Below, piece by piece: positions 1 through 5,748 of a stretch of 5,877 nucleotides of DNA (positions within the stretch are counted from its first letter, which is position 1; each line of letters opens with the position of its first letter). The DNA is taken from contig JAJZYO010000141.1 of NCBI GenBank assembly GCA_021798075.1, forward strand, positions 1 to 5,877, read 5' to 3'. The notes beneath the pieces are model-generated. The model was not told where the DNA came from and did no database searches. It worked only from the letters and a program-made list of their open reading frames with translations. Made by a program: the position numbers and the translations under genes. This DNA is from Actinomycetes bacterium. GTDB lineage: Bacteria; Actinomycetota; Acidimicrobiia; Acidimicrobiales; Palsa-688.

Positions 1-669
1 CTTGCCGGTTGGGTTGTGGGGCGAGTTGAGCAGGAGGAGCCGTGACCGTGCTGTTACTGCCGCGCCGATGGCGCCGGGAGGCAGGACCCAGCGTTGGCCG
101 TTGTACGAGAGGCGCACCGGCACCCGTACAGCGCCAGCCATCGCAACCACCGCACCGTAGGAGTCGTAGGAGGGCTCCAGCATGATCACCTCGTCACCCG
201 GCTCGCAGAGCCCGAGCAGCGCGGACGCCACGGCCTCGGTTGCGCCGGCGGTCGCGAGCACCTCAGTACCGGGGTCGTAGATCAGGCCGTACTCGCTCTG
301 CTGGTGCGCGGCAACGGCTTCGAGCAGCTCGGGGACCCCGATGCCGGGTGGGTATTGGTTGTCGCCTTCGTGGATCGCCGCCATCGCCACGTTGCGGAGG
401 AGCTCTGGGCCAGGCCCGTCGGGGAACCCCTGGCCGAGGTTCACGGACCCCGTCTTCAGTGCGAGCGCCGACATCTCGGCGAAGATCGTCGTGCCAAAGG
501 GGGCGAGGCGCGAGCAGACCCTGGCCCCGTCCCGAGAGGGCCGGTCTCCTGAGGGCCGGTCTCCTGAGGGCCGGTCTCCTGAGGGCCGGTCTCTTAAGGG
601 CCGGTCGCCATTGGCGACGTTCTTGGGGAACTGGTGGCCTGGGGCTCCTTGTTGTGAGCGGTGTCCCAC
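1..669 (-). CDS. PLP-dependent class I/II aminotransferase, N-terminal part (runs off left edge)
   Basis: Reverse-strand frame open from GTG 669-667 to the left edge, giving 223 residues with the C-terminus missing. The aminotransferase core starts near residue 53 (SRLAPFGTTIF), followed by NLGQGFPD (77-84), YPPGIGVPELL, TAGATEAVASALLG, EPSYDSYGA and NSPHNPTGK (215-223). The last contains the NPTG asparagine that contacts the cofactor in fold-type I enzymes. The PLP lysine (SKxxxxxGxR region) would lie beyond the window. This set of motifs resembles actinobacterial DapC-like, methionine or kynurenine aminotransferases; the substrate cannot be assigned. Start choice: homologues usually begin close to residue 51, but that codon here is GTC. 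The only in-frame starts after the upstream TAG are GTG 669 and ATG 474; the latter is inside the conserved core. GTG 669 lies 7 nt after a TATCCT hexamer, which fits leaderless initiation. It gives an extra ~50-residue, low-complexity N-terminus with five DRPSG-like pentapeptides. The gene is divergent from the MarR gene. Confidence 0.88.
   Translation of the reverse strand, partial: MGHRSQQGAPGHQFPKNVANGDRPLRDRPSGDRPSGDRPSGDRPSRDGARVCSRLAPFGTTIFAEMSALALKTGSVNLGQGFPDGPGPELLRNVAMAAIHEGDNQYPPGIGVPELLEAVAAHQQSEYGLIYDPGTEVLATAGATEAVASALLGLCEPGDEVIMLEPSYDSYGAVVAMAGAVRVPVRLSYNGQRWVLPPGAIGAAVTARSRLLLLNSPHNPTGK
536..607 (-). repeat. 15-bp tandem repeat, about 4.8 units, inside the aminotransferase reading frame
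   Basis: On the plus strand the unit is gagggccggtctcct. Units 1-3 (536-550, 551-565, 566-580) are identical, unit 4 (581-595) has one change, and a partial fifth runs to about 607. On the coding (minus) strand this reads as pentapeptides DRPLR, DRPSG x3, DRPSR (residues 22-46 from GTG 669). The period is a multiple of three, so copy-number change would keep the frame. It falls between the proposed start and the conserved enzyme core, and so should not disturb the active site. Confidence 0.95.
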
Positions 670-676
670 GAGTCCG

Positions 677-682
677 AGGATA
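677..682 (-). promoter_or_regulatory. Putative -10 (TATCCT) for a leaderless aminotransferase mRNA
   Basis: The reverse strand reads TATCCT, then 7 nt, then GTG at 669. A purine or start codon 6-8 nt after a -10 is the expected position of transcription initiation, so the mRNA would begin at or next to the GTG. No convincing -35 is visible 16-18 nt upstream and no Shine-Dalgarno precedes the GTG. The same hexamer and spacing occur before the ABC operon. Confidence 0.5.
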
Positions 683-730
683 GGGCGTGGCGTGCGTCGC
701 CGGTACCTGCGCCAACCTGTTCGGGCGCTG

Positions 731-736
731 TACTAT
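731..736 (+). promoter_or_regulatory. Putative -10 (TACTAT) for the MarR gene
   Basis: TACTAT followed by TAAT forms a short AT-rich patch in GC-rich surroundings, ending 8 nt before GTG 745. No Shine-Dalgarno lies between the patch and the GTG, so a leaderless transcript is the simplest reading. No good -35 was found. Together with 677-682 it forms a divergent promoter pair within 75 bp. Confidence 0.45.
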
Positions 737-744
737 TAATCTCA

Positions 745-1200
745 GTGAAGGAAAAGGACCCCTCGTCGCAGGCCTGGAAGGCCATGCACTCGTTGGTCAT
801 GCACGACAACGAGCAGCGAAAGCGCGACCTGAGTGCCGAGCTTGGCATGCCGTTCGGTCACTTGAAGGCCCTCTTCCGCGCTACGGGCCACGAAGGGGCC
901 AGCATGAACGACCTCGCCCTCTCGATGGGCTGCGAGGCTTCCTATGTCACGAGCGTCGTGGACAGCCTGGAGCAGCGGGGCCTCGTGGAGCGCCAAGCTC
1001 ACCCGAGAGACCGTCGAGTGAAGGTAGTGGTGCCCACTTCTGAGGGCCTTGTCGTGGCGAAGCGGGCCGAAGACATCCTGTGGGATCCGCCCGCGGCCTT
1101 CAAGGCCTTGAGCGCTGACGAGCAGCGCCAACTCCGGGACCTGATGGCCAAGCTGGCCGAGGCCGCCGCCGGTGGTCGCGCGGGCGAAGGTCCTGCGTAA
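745..1200 (+). CDS. MarR-family winged-helix transcriptional regulator
   Basis: 151 residues from GTG 745, a typical MarR length. The N-terminal helices (about 5-46) include QAWKAMHSLVMHDNEQRKRD and the ELGMPFGHLKAL segment common in actinobacterial MarR proteins. The helix-turn-helix is about 52-83 (MNDLALSMGCEASYVTSVVDSL, then EQRGLVER), and the wing carries the family DRR signature (D89-R90-R91) after HP, followed by KVVVPTSEG. C-terminal helices (about 118-142) would form the dimer interface. Proteins of this family bind palindromic operators as dimers and are usually released by small ligands. Start choice: GTG 745 directly follows the -10 patch; the frame remains open upstream to GTG 661, but that stretch covers the promoter. 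ATG 784 would remove the first conserved helix. The DHA2 exporter lies 67 bp downstream on the same strand, so it is the likely target, with possible autoregulation. Confidence 0.9.
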   Translation: MKEKDPSSQAWKAMHSLVMHDNEQRKRDLSAELGMPFGHLKALFRATGHEGASMNDLALSMGCEASYVTSVVDSLEQRGLVERQAHPRDRRVKVVVPTSEGLVVAKRAEDILWDPPAAFKALSADEQRQLRDLMAKLAEAAAGGRAGEGPA

Positions 1201-1206
1201 GCCCAG

Positions 1207-1245
1207 TTACTGAAGTTCACCAAAAATTTTCGTTCACCTAAGTAA
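1207..1245 (+). promoter_or_regulatory. Candidate regulator-binding inverted repeat upstream of the exporter
   Basis: Left arm TTACTGAAGTTCAC (1207-1220) and right arm GTTCACCTAAGTAA (1232-1245) are inverted repeats with 10 of 14 paired positions, including the outer TTACT/AGTAA, around an AT-rich centre with AAAAATTTT. The heptamer GTTCACC is also directly repeated at 1215 and 1232, 17 bp apart. The right arm overlaps the putative -35 of the MFS gene, where a repressor would block RNA polymerase. Assignment to the adjacent MarR protein is inference from position and symmetry. Confidence 0.45.
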
Positions 1246-1261
1246 AGCAATCCGGTATCGT
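1233..1261 (+). promoter_or_regulatory. Putative promoter of the MFS gene (TTCACC - 17 bp - TATCGT)
   Basis: TTCACC at 1233-1238 matches TTGACA at 4 of 6 positions, and TATCGT at 1256-1261 matches TATAAT at 4 of 6, with a 17-bp spacer. The ATG at 1268 follows after 6 nt with no Shine-Dalgarno, so the transcript would be leaderless. It allows the exporter to be expressed separately from the MarR gene, although readthrough remains possible because no terminator is seen after position 1200. Confidence 0.45.
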
Positions 1262-1267
1262 CGGTGC

Positions 1268-2785
1268 ATGACCCGTACTCGATACCTCCCCGATTGGGTT
1301 GTGCTTGTTGTCTGTTGCGTGGCCCAGTTCATGGTCGTCCTCGACTTCTCTATTGTCAACATTGCACTTCCTTCCATGCGCCACAGCCTGGGGCTCTCTG
1401 TTGACGGCCAGCAGTGGGTCGTAAACGCTTACGCGCTTACCTTCGCCGGCTTCCTCCTCTGGGGCGGTAGGGCCGCTGACCTGCTTGGCCGCAAGCGGGT
1501 TTTCCTGTCAGGCCTTGTTCTTTTCACCCTTGCGAGCCTGGTAGGCGGGGTCGCCCAGAGCGGCACCGAGCTCATCGCAGCACGAGCCTTACAGGGCCTC
1601 GGTGGTGCCGTACTTGCCCCAGCCACCCTCAGCCTCCTCACCACCACCTACACCGACGCGCAGGCCCGCGCCAGGGCGCTAGGGGCTTGGTCGGCAACTG
1701 CAGCTAGCGGGGCCGCGGCAGGCGTCCTCTTGGGCGGTGTGCTTACCCAGCTCGTGAGCTGGCGTGCGGTCCTCTTCGTCAACGTGCCGATCGGTATCGC
1801 GCTCTTAGTGCTCGCCAGCCAAGCCTTGCGACCCGCTGCCGGCCGCGGCACCGTGAGGGTCCGCGACCTCGACTTGGTCGGGACCCTGACCGGGACCACG
1901 GGAGTTACCGTGCTCGCCTATGGGATAGTCAGCACCGACACCTACCCTTGGGGGTCGGCGCGGACCATCGGAGTTTTGCTGGCGGCGGCCGTCCTGCTCG
2001 CCACGTTCGTGGCGGTGGAGGCACGCTTTGCGTCGAACCCGCTCATGCCGCTCCGGATCTTTGCCAACCGCTCCCTGTCGGCCGCCAACGGAGTGGCTGC
2101 AATGGTGGGGGCAGTATTGTTCGGGGCGTTTTTCTTCCAGTCGCTCTACCTCCAGCAGGTGAACGGCTATGGCGCCCTCAGGGCCGGGGTCTCCTTCCTA
2201 CCCCAGGCACTGATCACGATGGCGACCTCGCTAAGTGTTGCCCGTATCGTCCGGCGGACCGGGCCGAGGCGGATCCTGGGCATCGGGCCCTTGGTCGCCG
2301 CTGGTGGCCTCGTCTGGATCGCACAGCTCCGTCCGGGGTCGGGCTACTTTGCCGACATCCTCGGGCCGTTCCTCTTGATTGGCATCGGCATGGGGGCCTG
2401 TTTCGTGCCCATGACGCTTGCCGCCACTTCCGGGGTGGCGCCGCGCGATCAGGGGCTCGCCTCCGGCATCGTCAACACGTCTCGCTTTGTCGGAGGGGCG
2501 ATCGGCCTCGCCATCATGGCAACTCTTGCGGCTTCTCGCGCCAACCAGTTGCTCGCCGGTGCCAGCCCCCTCTCCCGCGCCCTGCGTGACCGTGCGCTCA
2601 CCTTGGGTTACGACCGGGTCTACCTGGTCGGGGCTGGGCTTTGCGTGGTTGCCGCAGCCCTCGGCAGCCTCGTGCCCCGCGTCGTGCTCGCCAACCGCCC
2701 GGCCCCGGCGGCCGACTTGAGCGCGGCGGGTGAGCACGTTGACGCGGGCAACAGGATTGGCGAGCCCTTAGTCGTTGAAATGTAA
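1268..2785 (+). CDS. MFS multidrug efflux transporter, DHA2 (14-TM) family
   Basis: 505 residues, the usual size for 14-helix drug:H+ antiporters of the EmrB/QacA type. It is an inner-membrane exporter for hydrophobic compounds. Visible family signatures: LDFSIVNIALP in TM1 (25-35, motif D1), motif A GGRAADLLGRKRVF (66-79) in the TM2-3 loop, RALQGLGGA (106-114, motif B with its arginine in TM4), and motif C-like GAWSATAASGAAAGVLLGG through SWRAVLFVNVPIG (139-176) spanning TM5-6. The later half continues with many hydrophobic segments and FFFQSLYLQQVNGYGALRAGVSFLP, a typical DHA2 second-half sequence. The C-terminal ~25 residues are hydrophilic. The start is ATG 1268, directly after the putative -10. 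It is adjacent to and co-oriented with the MarR gene, which is probably its regulator. The drug or metabolite exported cannot be read from sequence. Confidence 0.93.
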   Translation: MTRTRYLPDWVVLVVCCVAQFMVVLDFSIVNIALPSMRHSLGLSVDGQQWVVNAYALTFAGFLLWGGRAADLLGRKRVFLSGLVLFTLASLVGGVAQSGTELIAARALQGLGGAVLAPATLSLLTTTYTDAQARARALGAWSATAASGAAAGVLLGGVLTQLVSWRAVLFVNVPIGIALLVLASQALRPAAGRGTVRVRDLDLVGTLTGTTGVTVLAYGIVSTDTYPWGSARTIGVLLAAAVLLATFVAVEARFASNPLMPLRIFANRSLSAANGVAAMVGAVLFGAFFFQSLYLQQVNGYGALRAGVSFLPQALITMATSLSVARIVRRTGPRRILGIGPLVAAGGLVWIAQLRPGSGYFADILGPFLLIGIGMGACFVPMTLAATSGVAPRDQGLASGIVNTSRFVGGAIGLAIMATLAASRANQLLAGASPLSRALRDRALTLGYDRVYLVGAGLCVVAAALGSLVPRVVLANRPAPAADLSAAGEHVDAGNRIGEPLVVEM

Positions 2786-2801
2786 GGCGCTCTAGTGCCG
2801 G

Positions 2802-2828
2802 GACGGCGCGCCGCCCTAGCGCGCCGTC
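2802..2828. terminator. Bidirectional hairpin between convergent genes
   Basis: Perfect 10-bp inverted repeat gacggcgcgc / gcgcgccgtc (2802-2811 and 2819-2828) with a 7-nt loop, entirely G/C-rich except for one pair. It lies 16 nt after the exporter stop and overlaps the stop codon of the binding-protein gene (2827-2829, minus). No clear T-tract follows on either strand, so it is not a classical intrinsic terminator. Hairpins without U-tracts are common at gene ends in high-GC actinobacteria. It would serve both converging transcripts. Confidence 0.65.
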
Positions 2829-3921
2829 AGCCGGCCTTCTTAGAGAAGGTCGTGTCCACGTACTTAGAGGTCGGGATGGCAGAGCTGTAGCTCAGGTCGC
2901 CAGCAGAGAGGAACACGTCCTGCATGTGCGACAGGGTCGCCACCGGCGGCGCCAGGTTGGGGCTGAAGACGTTTCGTGGTTCGGACTCTAGGAGCGAGAG
3001 GCTCTCACCCGTTGCCTTGGCGACAATGGCAAGGTTGGCGTGAGAATTTGCTGCAGCACCCTTCAGCTGTTTGGCACCTTCGGCGAGGGCATCGAAAAAC
3101 GGCTGGGCTTCGGGCGAACGGGCAAAGGTCCCGCCATAGATGATGCCCGTGGCCGCAACTCCGACCGGTGCGCCCGAAAGCAGCGCCCCCGCACCCGACA
3201 AGAGGGCAGCCCCCAAAAACGGGGTCGACATGTACGCCGCCGCGACTGCCCCAGTTTTCAGTGCATTTTGCATCTCCGGGAAGTTCAAGTTGACGAGGGT
3301 CACCTGGCTCAACTTCACGTGGTAGGGGGCGAGCGCTATGGCCGTTAGGTACGCGCCCGTTGAGCCGGCGCCGCCGTCGACGCCGATCTTCATGCCCTTC
3401 AACTCGCCAGGGTTTGTCACTTTGCCCGAGGCCTTGAGCGACTTGGAAACGACAAGGCCGTTCGCAGGGGTGCCGGGGGCCTCCTCTGCCATCGAGCCGA
3501 CCACCTTGAAATCAAGCCCTTGGTGCACGGCGTTGAACAGTCCCGCGGAGAAGCCCCCGAGCACCACTTGTACCTTGTTGGTTGCGGCCAGCACGGTGGC
3601 GCTCTGGCCAGAGGCAACGACTGTGAGCTTTACCGAGATCCCTCGCTGGGCGAAGTAGCCGTTGTGCATGGCTATGAAGATGGGCTCGAAGAGGGGAAGG
3701 GGGACGTACGCAACGGTCACGGTCGACAGCGCCTTGCCCTTTTTGCTGGCAACCCCTGCCTTCGCCTGATTGGCGAGGACCGGGCTGGCGAAGACGGGGG
3801 CTTGGGCACCTACGACCAAGACGCTGGCGAACGCTGCCGCGGCAGAGGCCCGAGGCGCCAAGCGGCGCCAGCTTTTGCGCGCTTTGCCGGTTTGTTGGGC
3901 AAGTTCAGTGACAGGGCTCAT
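2827..3921 (-). CDS. NitT/TauT-type ABC transporter substrate-binding protein
   Basis: 364 residues from ATG 3921, chosen because GGAGG lies 8 nt upstream; the frame runs open to 4068 but that would overlap the permease gene end. N-terminus: basic stretch KARKSWRR (13-20), hydrophobic core AAAAFASVLVVGAQA (27-41), and probable signal peptidase I site after PVFA (45). The mature part has the NMT1/SsuA/TauA-like fold signature: TVTVAYVPLPLFEPIFIAMH with NGYFAQRGISVKL (68-99, first lobe strand and helix), SATVLAATNKVQVVLGGFSAG (about 107-127), GLKGMKIGVDGG-like ELKGMKIGVDGGAGSTGAYL (173-192) and PEMQNALKTGAVAAAYMSTPF (about 215-235). These proteins capture nitrate, sulfonates, taurine, bicarbonate, pyrimidine precursors or aromatics; nothing here picks one. 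The protein contains no cysteine at all, so it cannot be a lipoprotein. It is the last gene of the ABC operon, 109 nt after the permease. Confidence 0.88.
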   Translation of the reverse strand: MSPVTELAQQTGKARKSWRRLAPRASAAAAFASVLVVGAQAPVFASPVLANQAKAGVASKKGKALSTVTVAYVPLPLFEPIFIAMHNGYFAQRGISVKLTVVASGQSATVLAATNKVQVVLGGFSAGLFNAVHQGLDFKVVGSMAEEAPGTPANGLVVSKSLKASGKVTNPGELKGMKIGVDGGAGSTGAYLTAIALAPYHVKLSQVTLVNLNFPEMQNALKTGAVAAAYMSTPFLGAALLSGAGALLSGAPVGVAATGIIYGGTFARSPEAQPFFDALAEGAKQLKGAAANSHANLAIVAKATGESLSLLESEPRNVFSPNLAPPVATLSHMQDVFLSAGDLSYSSAIPTSKYVDTTFSKKAG

Positions 3922-4030
3922 CAGATGTTCCTCCGAGTTGATCGGCCGGCGCGACACGCTGGCTGGTGTGCCCACGTCCCCTCCCGTGCCGGTTGGCTGC
4001 TTGTGGGGTTGGAGCTTAGCGCGAGCCCGC
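3922..4030 (-). other. 109-nt intergenic gap between permease and binding-protein genes
   Basis: Apart from the Shine-Dalgarno near its end, this stretch shows only short weak inverted repeats (for example ACAC/GTGT around 3955-3969) and no convincing promoter or terminator. It could hold an mRNA processing or stabilising element that raises binding-protein expression, but the sequence alone does not demonstrate one. Confidence 0.4.
3930..3934 (-). promoter_or_regulatory. Shine-Dalgarno GGAGG of the binding-protein gene
   Basis: The reverse strand reads GGAGG, 8 nt, ATG (3921-3919). This is the only strong ribosome-binding site seen among the gene starts in the window and it decides the start. 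It allows the binding protein to be translated independently and at a higher level than the upstream permease, as is usual for importers. Confidence 0.8.
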
Positions 4031-4888
4031 TCAGCGGTGCCGGCGGTGGGCCCAGGGGACGGCGACACGCTCCATGGCTACGATGACGCCAGTCAGGGCG
4101 ACGCCCAAGAGCGCTATCGTCGCCATCCCCACGTACATCTGGTCGGGCTCGAAGAGCTGCCAGGAGTTCCAGACCAAAAAACCGAGCCCGTTGTTGGAGG
4201 CGACGAACTCAGTGGCGGTAATGACTACGAGGCCGAGAGCGATCGCCACCCGAAGGCCTGTGAAGATCGCTGGCAAGGACCCCGGTAGCAGCACGTGCAG
4301 GAACATCTTCGCGCGAGTGGCGCCGTAAGCTCTCCCGGCTTCGACCAAGCGCGGGTCGAAATGCCTGACCGCTGAGAGTGCATTGATCTCCAGGACAAAG
4401 AAGGTCACTGCTACGACCGTGAGCACCTTGGCGGTCTCGCCGATTCCGAAGATCACCAGCAAGAGCGGCAGTAAGGCGATTTGGGGGATCGCGTAGAGCG
4501 CCGTGAAGAGGGGAGAGAGGGCAGCACGAAGCGGTCTTACGACGCCGAGGAGCAAGCCGACGGCCGTCCCACCAGCGGCACCGATGGCAAAGCCCACCGC
4601 GAGCCGCGCCAGCGTAGCGACCAGGTCGCTCGGGAGCGTTCCCGAAGAGATGAGCTGGCCGGCGGAGCGGGCTATCTGTAGCGGCGGGGTGAAGATACGC
4701 GGGTCGACCCAGTGAAGGTCGGCCGCAACCTGCCAGAGGGCGAGGAGGCTTAAGGGTGTCGCGACTGCCAGGGAGAGGTCGATGCGGCGCTTTCGGCGCT
4801 CCGCCGAGCGAAGCAGGGCGACGGCAGCGACGACAGCGCCGTCCCCTTCGGTCCCTTCGATTGCCTCGGTCGTCCCTAGCGGGGTCAT
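4031..4888 (-). CDS. NitT/TauT-type ABC transporter permease
   Basis: 285 residues from ATG 4888, similar in size to SsuC and TauC. This start overlaps the ATPase stop codon as ATGA, indicating translational coupling; the frame is open to 4933 but further upstream starts would lie deeper in the ATPase gene. The N-terminal ~35 residues are cytoplasmic and basic (RSAERRKRR). About six membrane segments follow: roughly 37-55, 95-117, 128-148, 153-173, 205-226 and 252-272. The BPD permease EAA loop is clear: E183-A184-G185 ... G189 ... LLPGSLPAIF (201-210), the segment that docks on the ATPase. FTPPLQIARS (66-75) and YAIPQIALLPLLLVIFGIG (132-150) are typical of this permease class. It would form a homodimeric channel with the neighbouring ATPase and receive substrate from the binding protein. 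Confidence 0.92.
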   Translation of the reverse strand: MTPLGTTEAIEGTEGDGAVVAAVALLRSAERRKRRIDLSLAVATPLSLLALWQVAADLHWVDPRIFTPPLQIARSAGQLISSGTLPSDLVATLARLAVGFAIGAAGGTAVGLLLGVVRPLRAALSPLFTALYAIPQIALLPLLLVIFGIGETAKVLTVVAVTFFVLEINALSAVRHFDPRLVEAGRAYGATRAKMFLHVLLPGSLPAIFTGLRVAIALGLVVITATEFVASNNGLGFLVWNSWQLFEPDQMYVGMATIALLGVALTGVIVAMERVAVPWAHRRHR

Positions 4889-5718
4889 GAGTGCTCGAGC
4901 GACCTTTCCACCTCGTCGCGCAGTGCGGCCCACAAGTCAGCCTTCATGCGTGAGAATGCGACCCCGGTGGCGGAGCTTGTGGTGCGTGGGCGTGGGAGCG
5001 GGACGGGGAGGTCGAGCTTGATTCTGCCGGGGCGCGCAGTCATAACGACGACGCGGTCGCCAAGGAGGAGCGCCTCATCGAGGGAGTGCGTGACCAATAC
5101 GACGGTCTTCCTCGTCTCTTCCCACAACTTGAGCAGGTCCTCTTGGAGGAGAAGGCGGGTCTGGGCATCCAGGGCGGCCATTGGCTCGTCCATGAGGAGC
5201 ACGTCGGGGTCGGTAACAAAGGCGCGGGCGAGCGAAAGGCGCTGGCGCATACCCCCCGACAGCTGCTCGGGGTACGAGCGCTCGAAACCCGCGAGCCCCA
5301 TCCTTGCCAGCCACGTCCTGGCCCGGTCGCGGCGCTCGCGCTTGCCCACCCCGGCCATGCGGAGGCCGAAGGCGACGTTGTCGACCACGCTCAACCAGGG
5401 GAAGAGCGCATAGTCCTGGAACACAAATGCGACCGATGGCAAGCCCCCGCGCTGCTGCTCGGTAGCCGAGCGCATCTCGCCGCTGCTTGGTTGCTCGAGG
5501 CCACCGAAGATCCGGAGCAGGGTCGACTTACCGCAGCCCGACGGCCCGATCAGGGAGACGAAGGTCCCTCTCTCTACGCTTAGGTCCACGTCGCGAAGCG
5601 CGAGAGTGGCTTGTCCTGCTCGCCCGACGAAGGCCTTGGAAACCCGCCTCACTTCCAAGGCAGCGGCTTCCGCTGAGCCGGACGCGCGCTCGGGCCCCTG
5701 CAGCAAGTCCATCTCCAC
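4885..5718 (-). CDS. NitT/TauT-type ABC transporter ATP-binding protein
   Basis: 277 residues from GTG 5718, the standard length of SsuB/TauB-type subunits. All nucleotide-binding motifs are intact: Walker A GPSGCGKST (58-66), Q-loop glutamine Q101 in FVFQDYALFPWLSV, signature LSGGM (153-157), Walker B VLLMDE (173-178) with catalytic E178, D-loop AALDAQ (181-186) and switch histidine H211 in VTHSLDEAL. The FPWL and VTHSLDEALLLGDRVVVMTARPGRI segments are characteristic of the nitrate/sulfonate/taurine group. It hydrolyses ATP on the cytoplasmic face to drive import. Start: GTG 5718 lies 7 nt after TATCCT, suggesting leaderless initiation; ATG 5712 two codons later is the alternative and has a poorly spaced AGGTGGAG before it. 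First gene of the operon, overlapping the permease start by 4 nt. Confidence 0.95.
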   Translation of the reverse strand: MEMDLLQGPERASGSAEAAALEVRRVSKAFVGRAGQATLALRDVDLSVERGTFVSLIGPSGCGKSTLLRIFGGLEQPSSGEMRSATEQQRGGLPSVAFVFQDYALFPWLSVVDNVAFGLRMAGVGKRERRDRARTWLARMGLAGFERSYPEQLSGGMRQRLSLARAFVTDPDVLLMDEPMAALDAQTRLLLQEDLLKLWEETRKTVVLVTHSLDEALLLGDRVVVMTARPGRIKLDLPVPLPRPRTTSSATGVAFSRMKADLWAALRDEVERSLEHS

Positions 5719-5725
5719 CTGCTAA

Positions 5726-5731
5726 AGGATA
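5726..5731 (-). promoter_or_regulatory. Putative -10 (TATCCT) of the ABC importer operon
   Basis: The reverse strand reads TATCCT, 7 nt, GTG (5718), the same arrangement as before the aminotransferase. The expected -35 position for a 17-bp spacer (5749-5754) reads ATCGGG, a poor match, and coincides with the first degenerate unit of the 17-bp repeat array. Confidence 0.5.
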
Positions 5732-5748
5732 GTGCTCGCCGCCATTGG

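Noticed and set aside
240..683. Plus-strand open frame with RAGLL-like repeats, and other long frames opposite 1-740
   Set aside because: They are antisense to the aminotransferase, whose reverse frame has clear family motifs; the repeats just reflect the 15-bp tandem array read in another frame.
661..744. MarR start at GTG 661
   Set aside because: The added 28 residues are not family-like and the stretch contains the -10 patch just before GTG 745.
594..848. Minus-strand 84-residue frame across the divergent promoter
   Set aside because: It covers both promoters and the start of the MarR gene and has no recognisable protein features.
2827..4068. Longer binding-protein reading frame starting at 4068
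   Set aside because: It would overlap the permease gene end and add 49 non-hydrophobic residues before the signal-like segment; ATG 3921 has a well-spaced GGAGG.
3140..4288. Plus-strand frames opposite the binding protein and permease
   Set aside because: They are shadows of well-supported minus-strand genes, caused by high GC content.
4031..4933. Longer permease start at 4933
   Set aside because: ATG 4888 gives the classical ATGA overlap with the ATPase stop; the extra 15 residues are basic and overlap the ATPase gene by about 49 nt.
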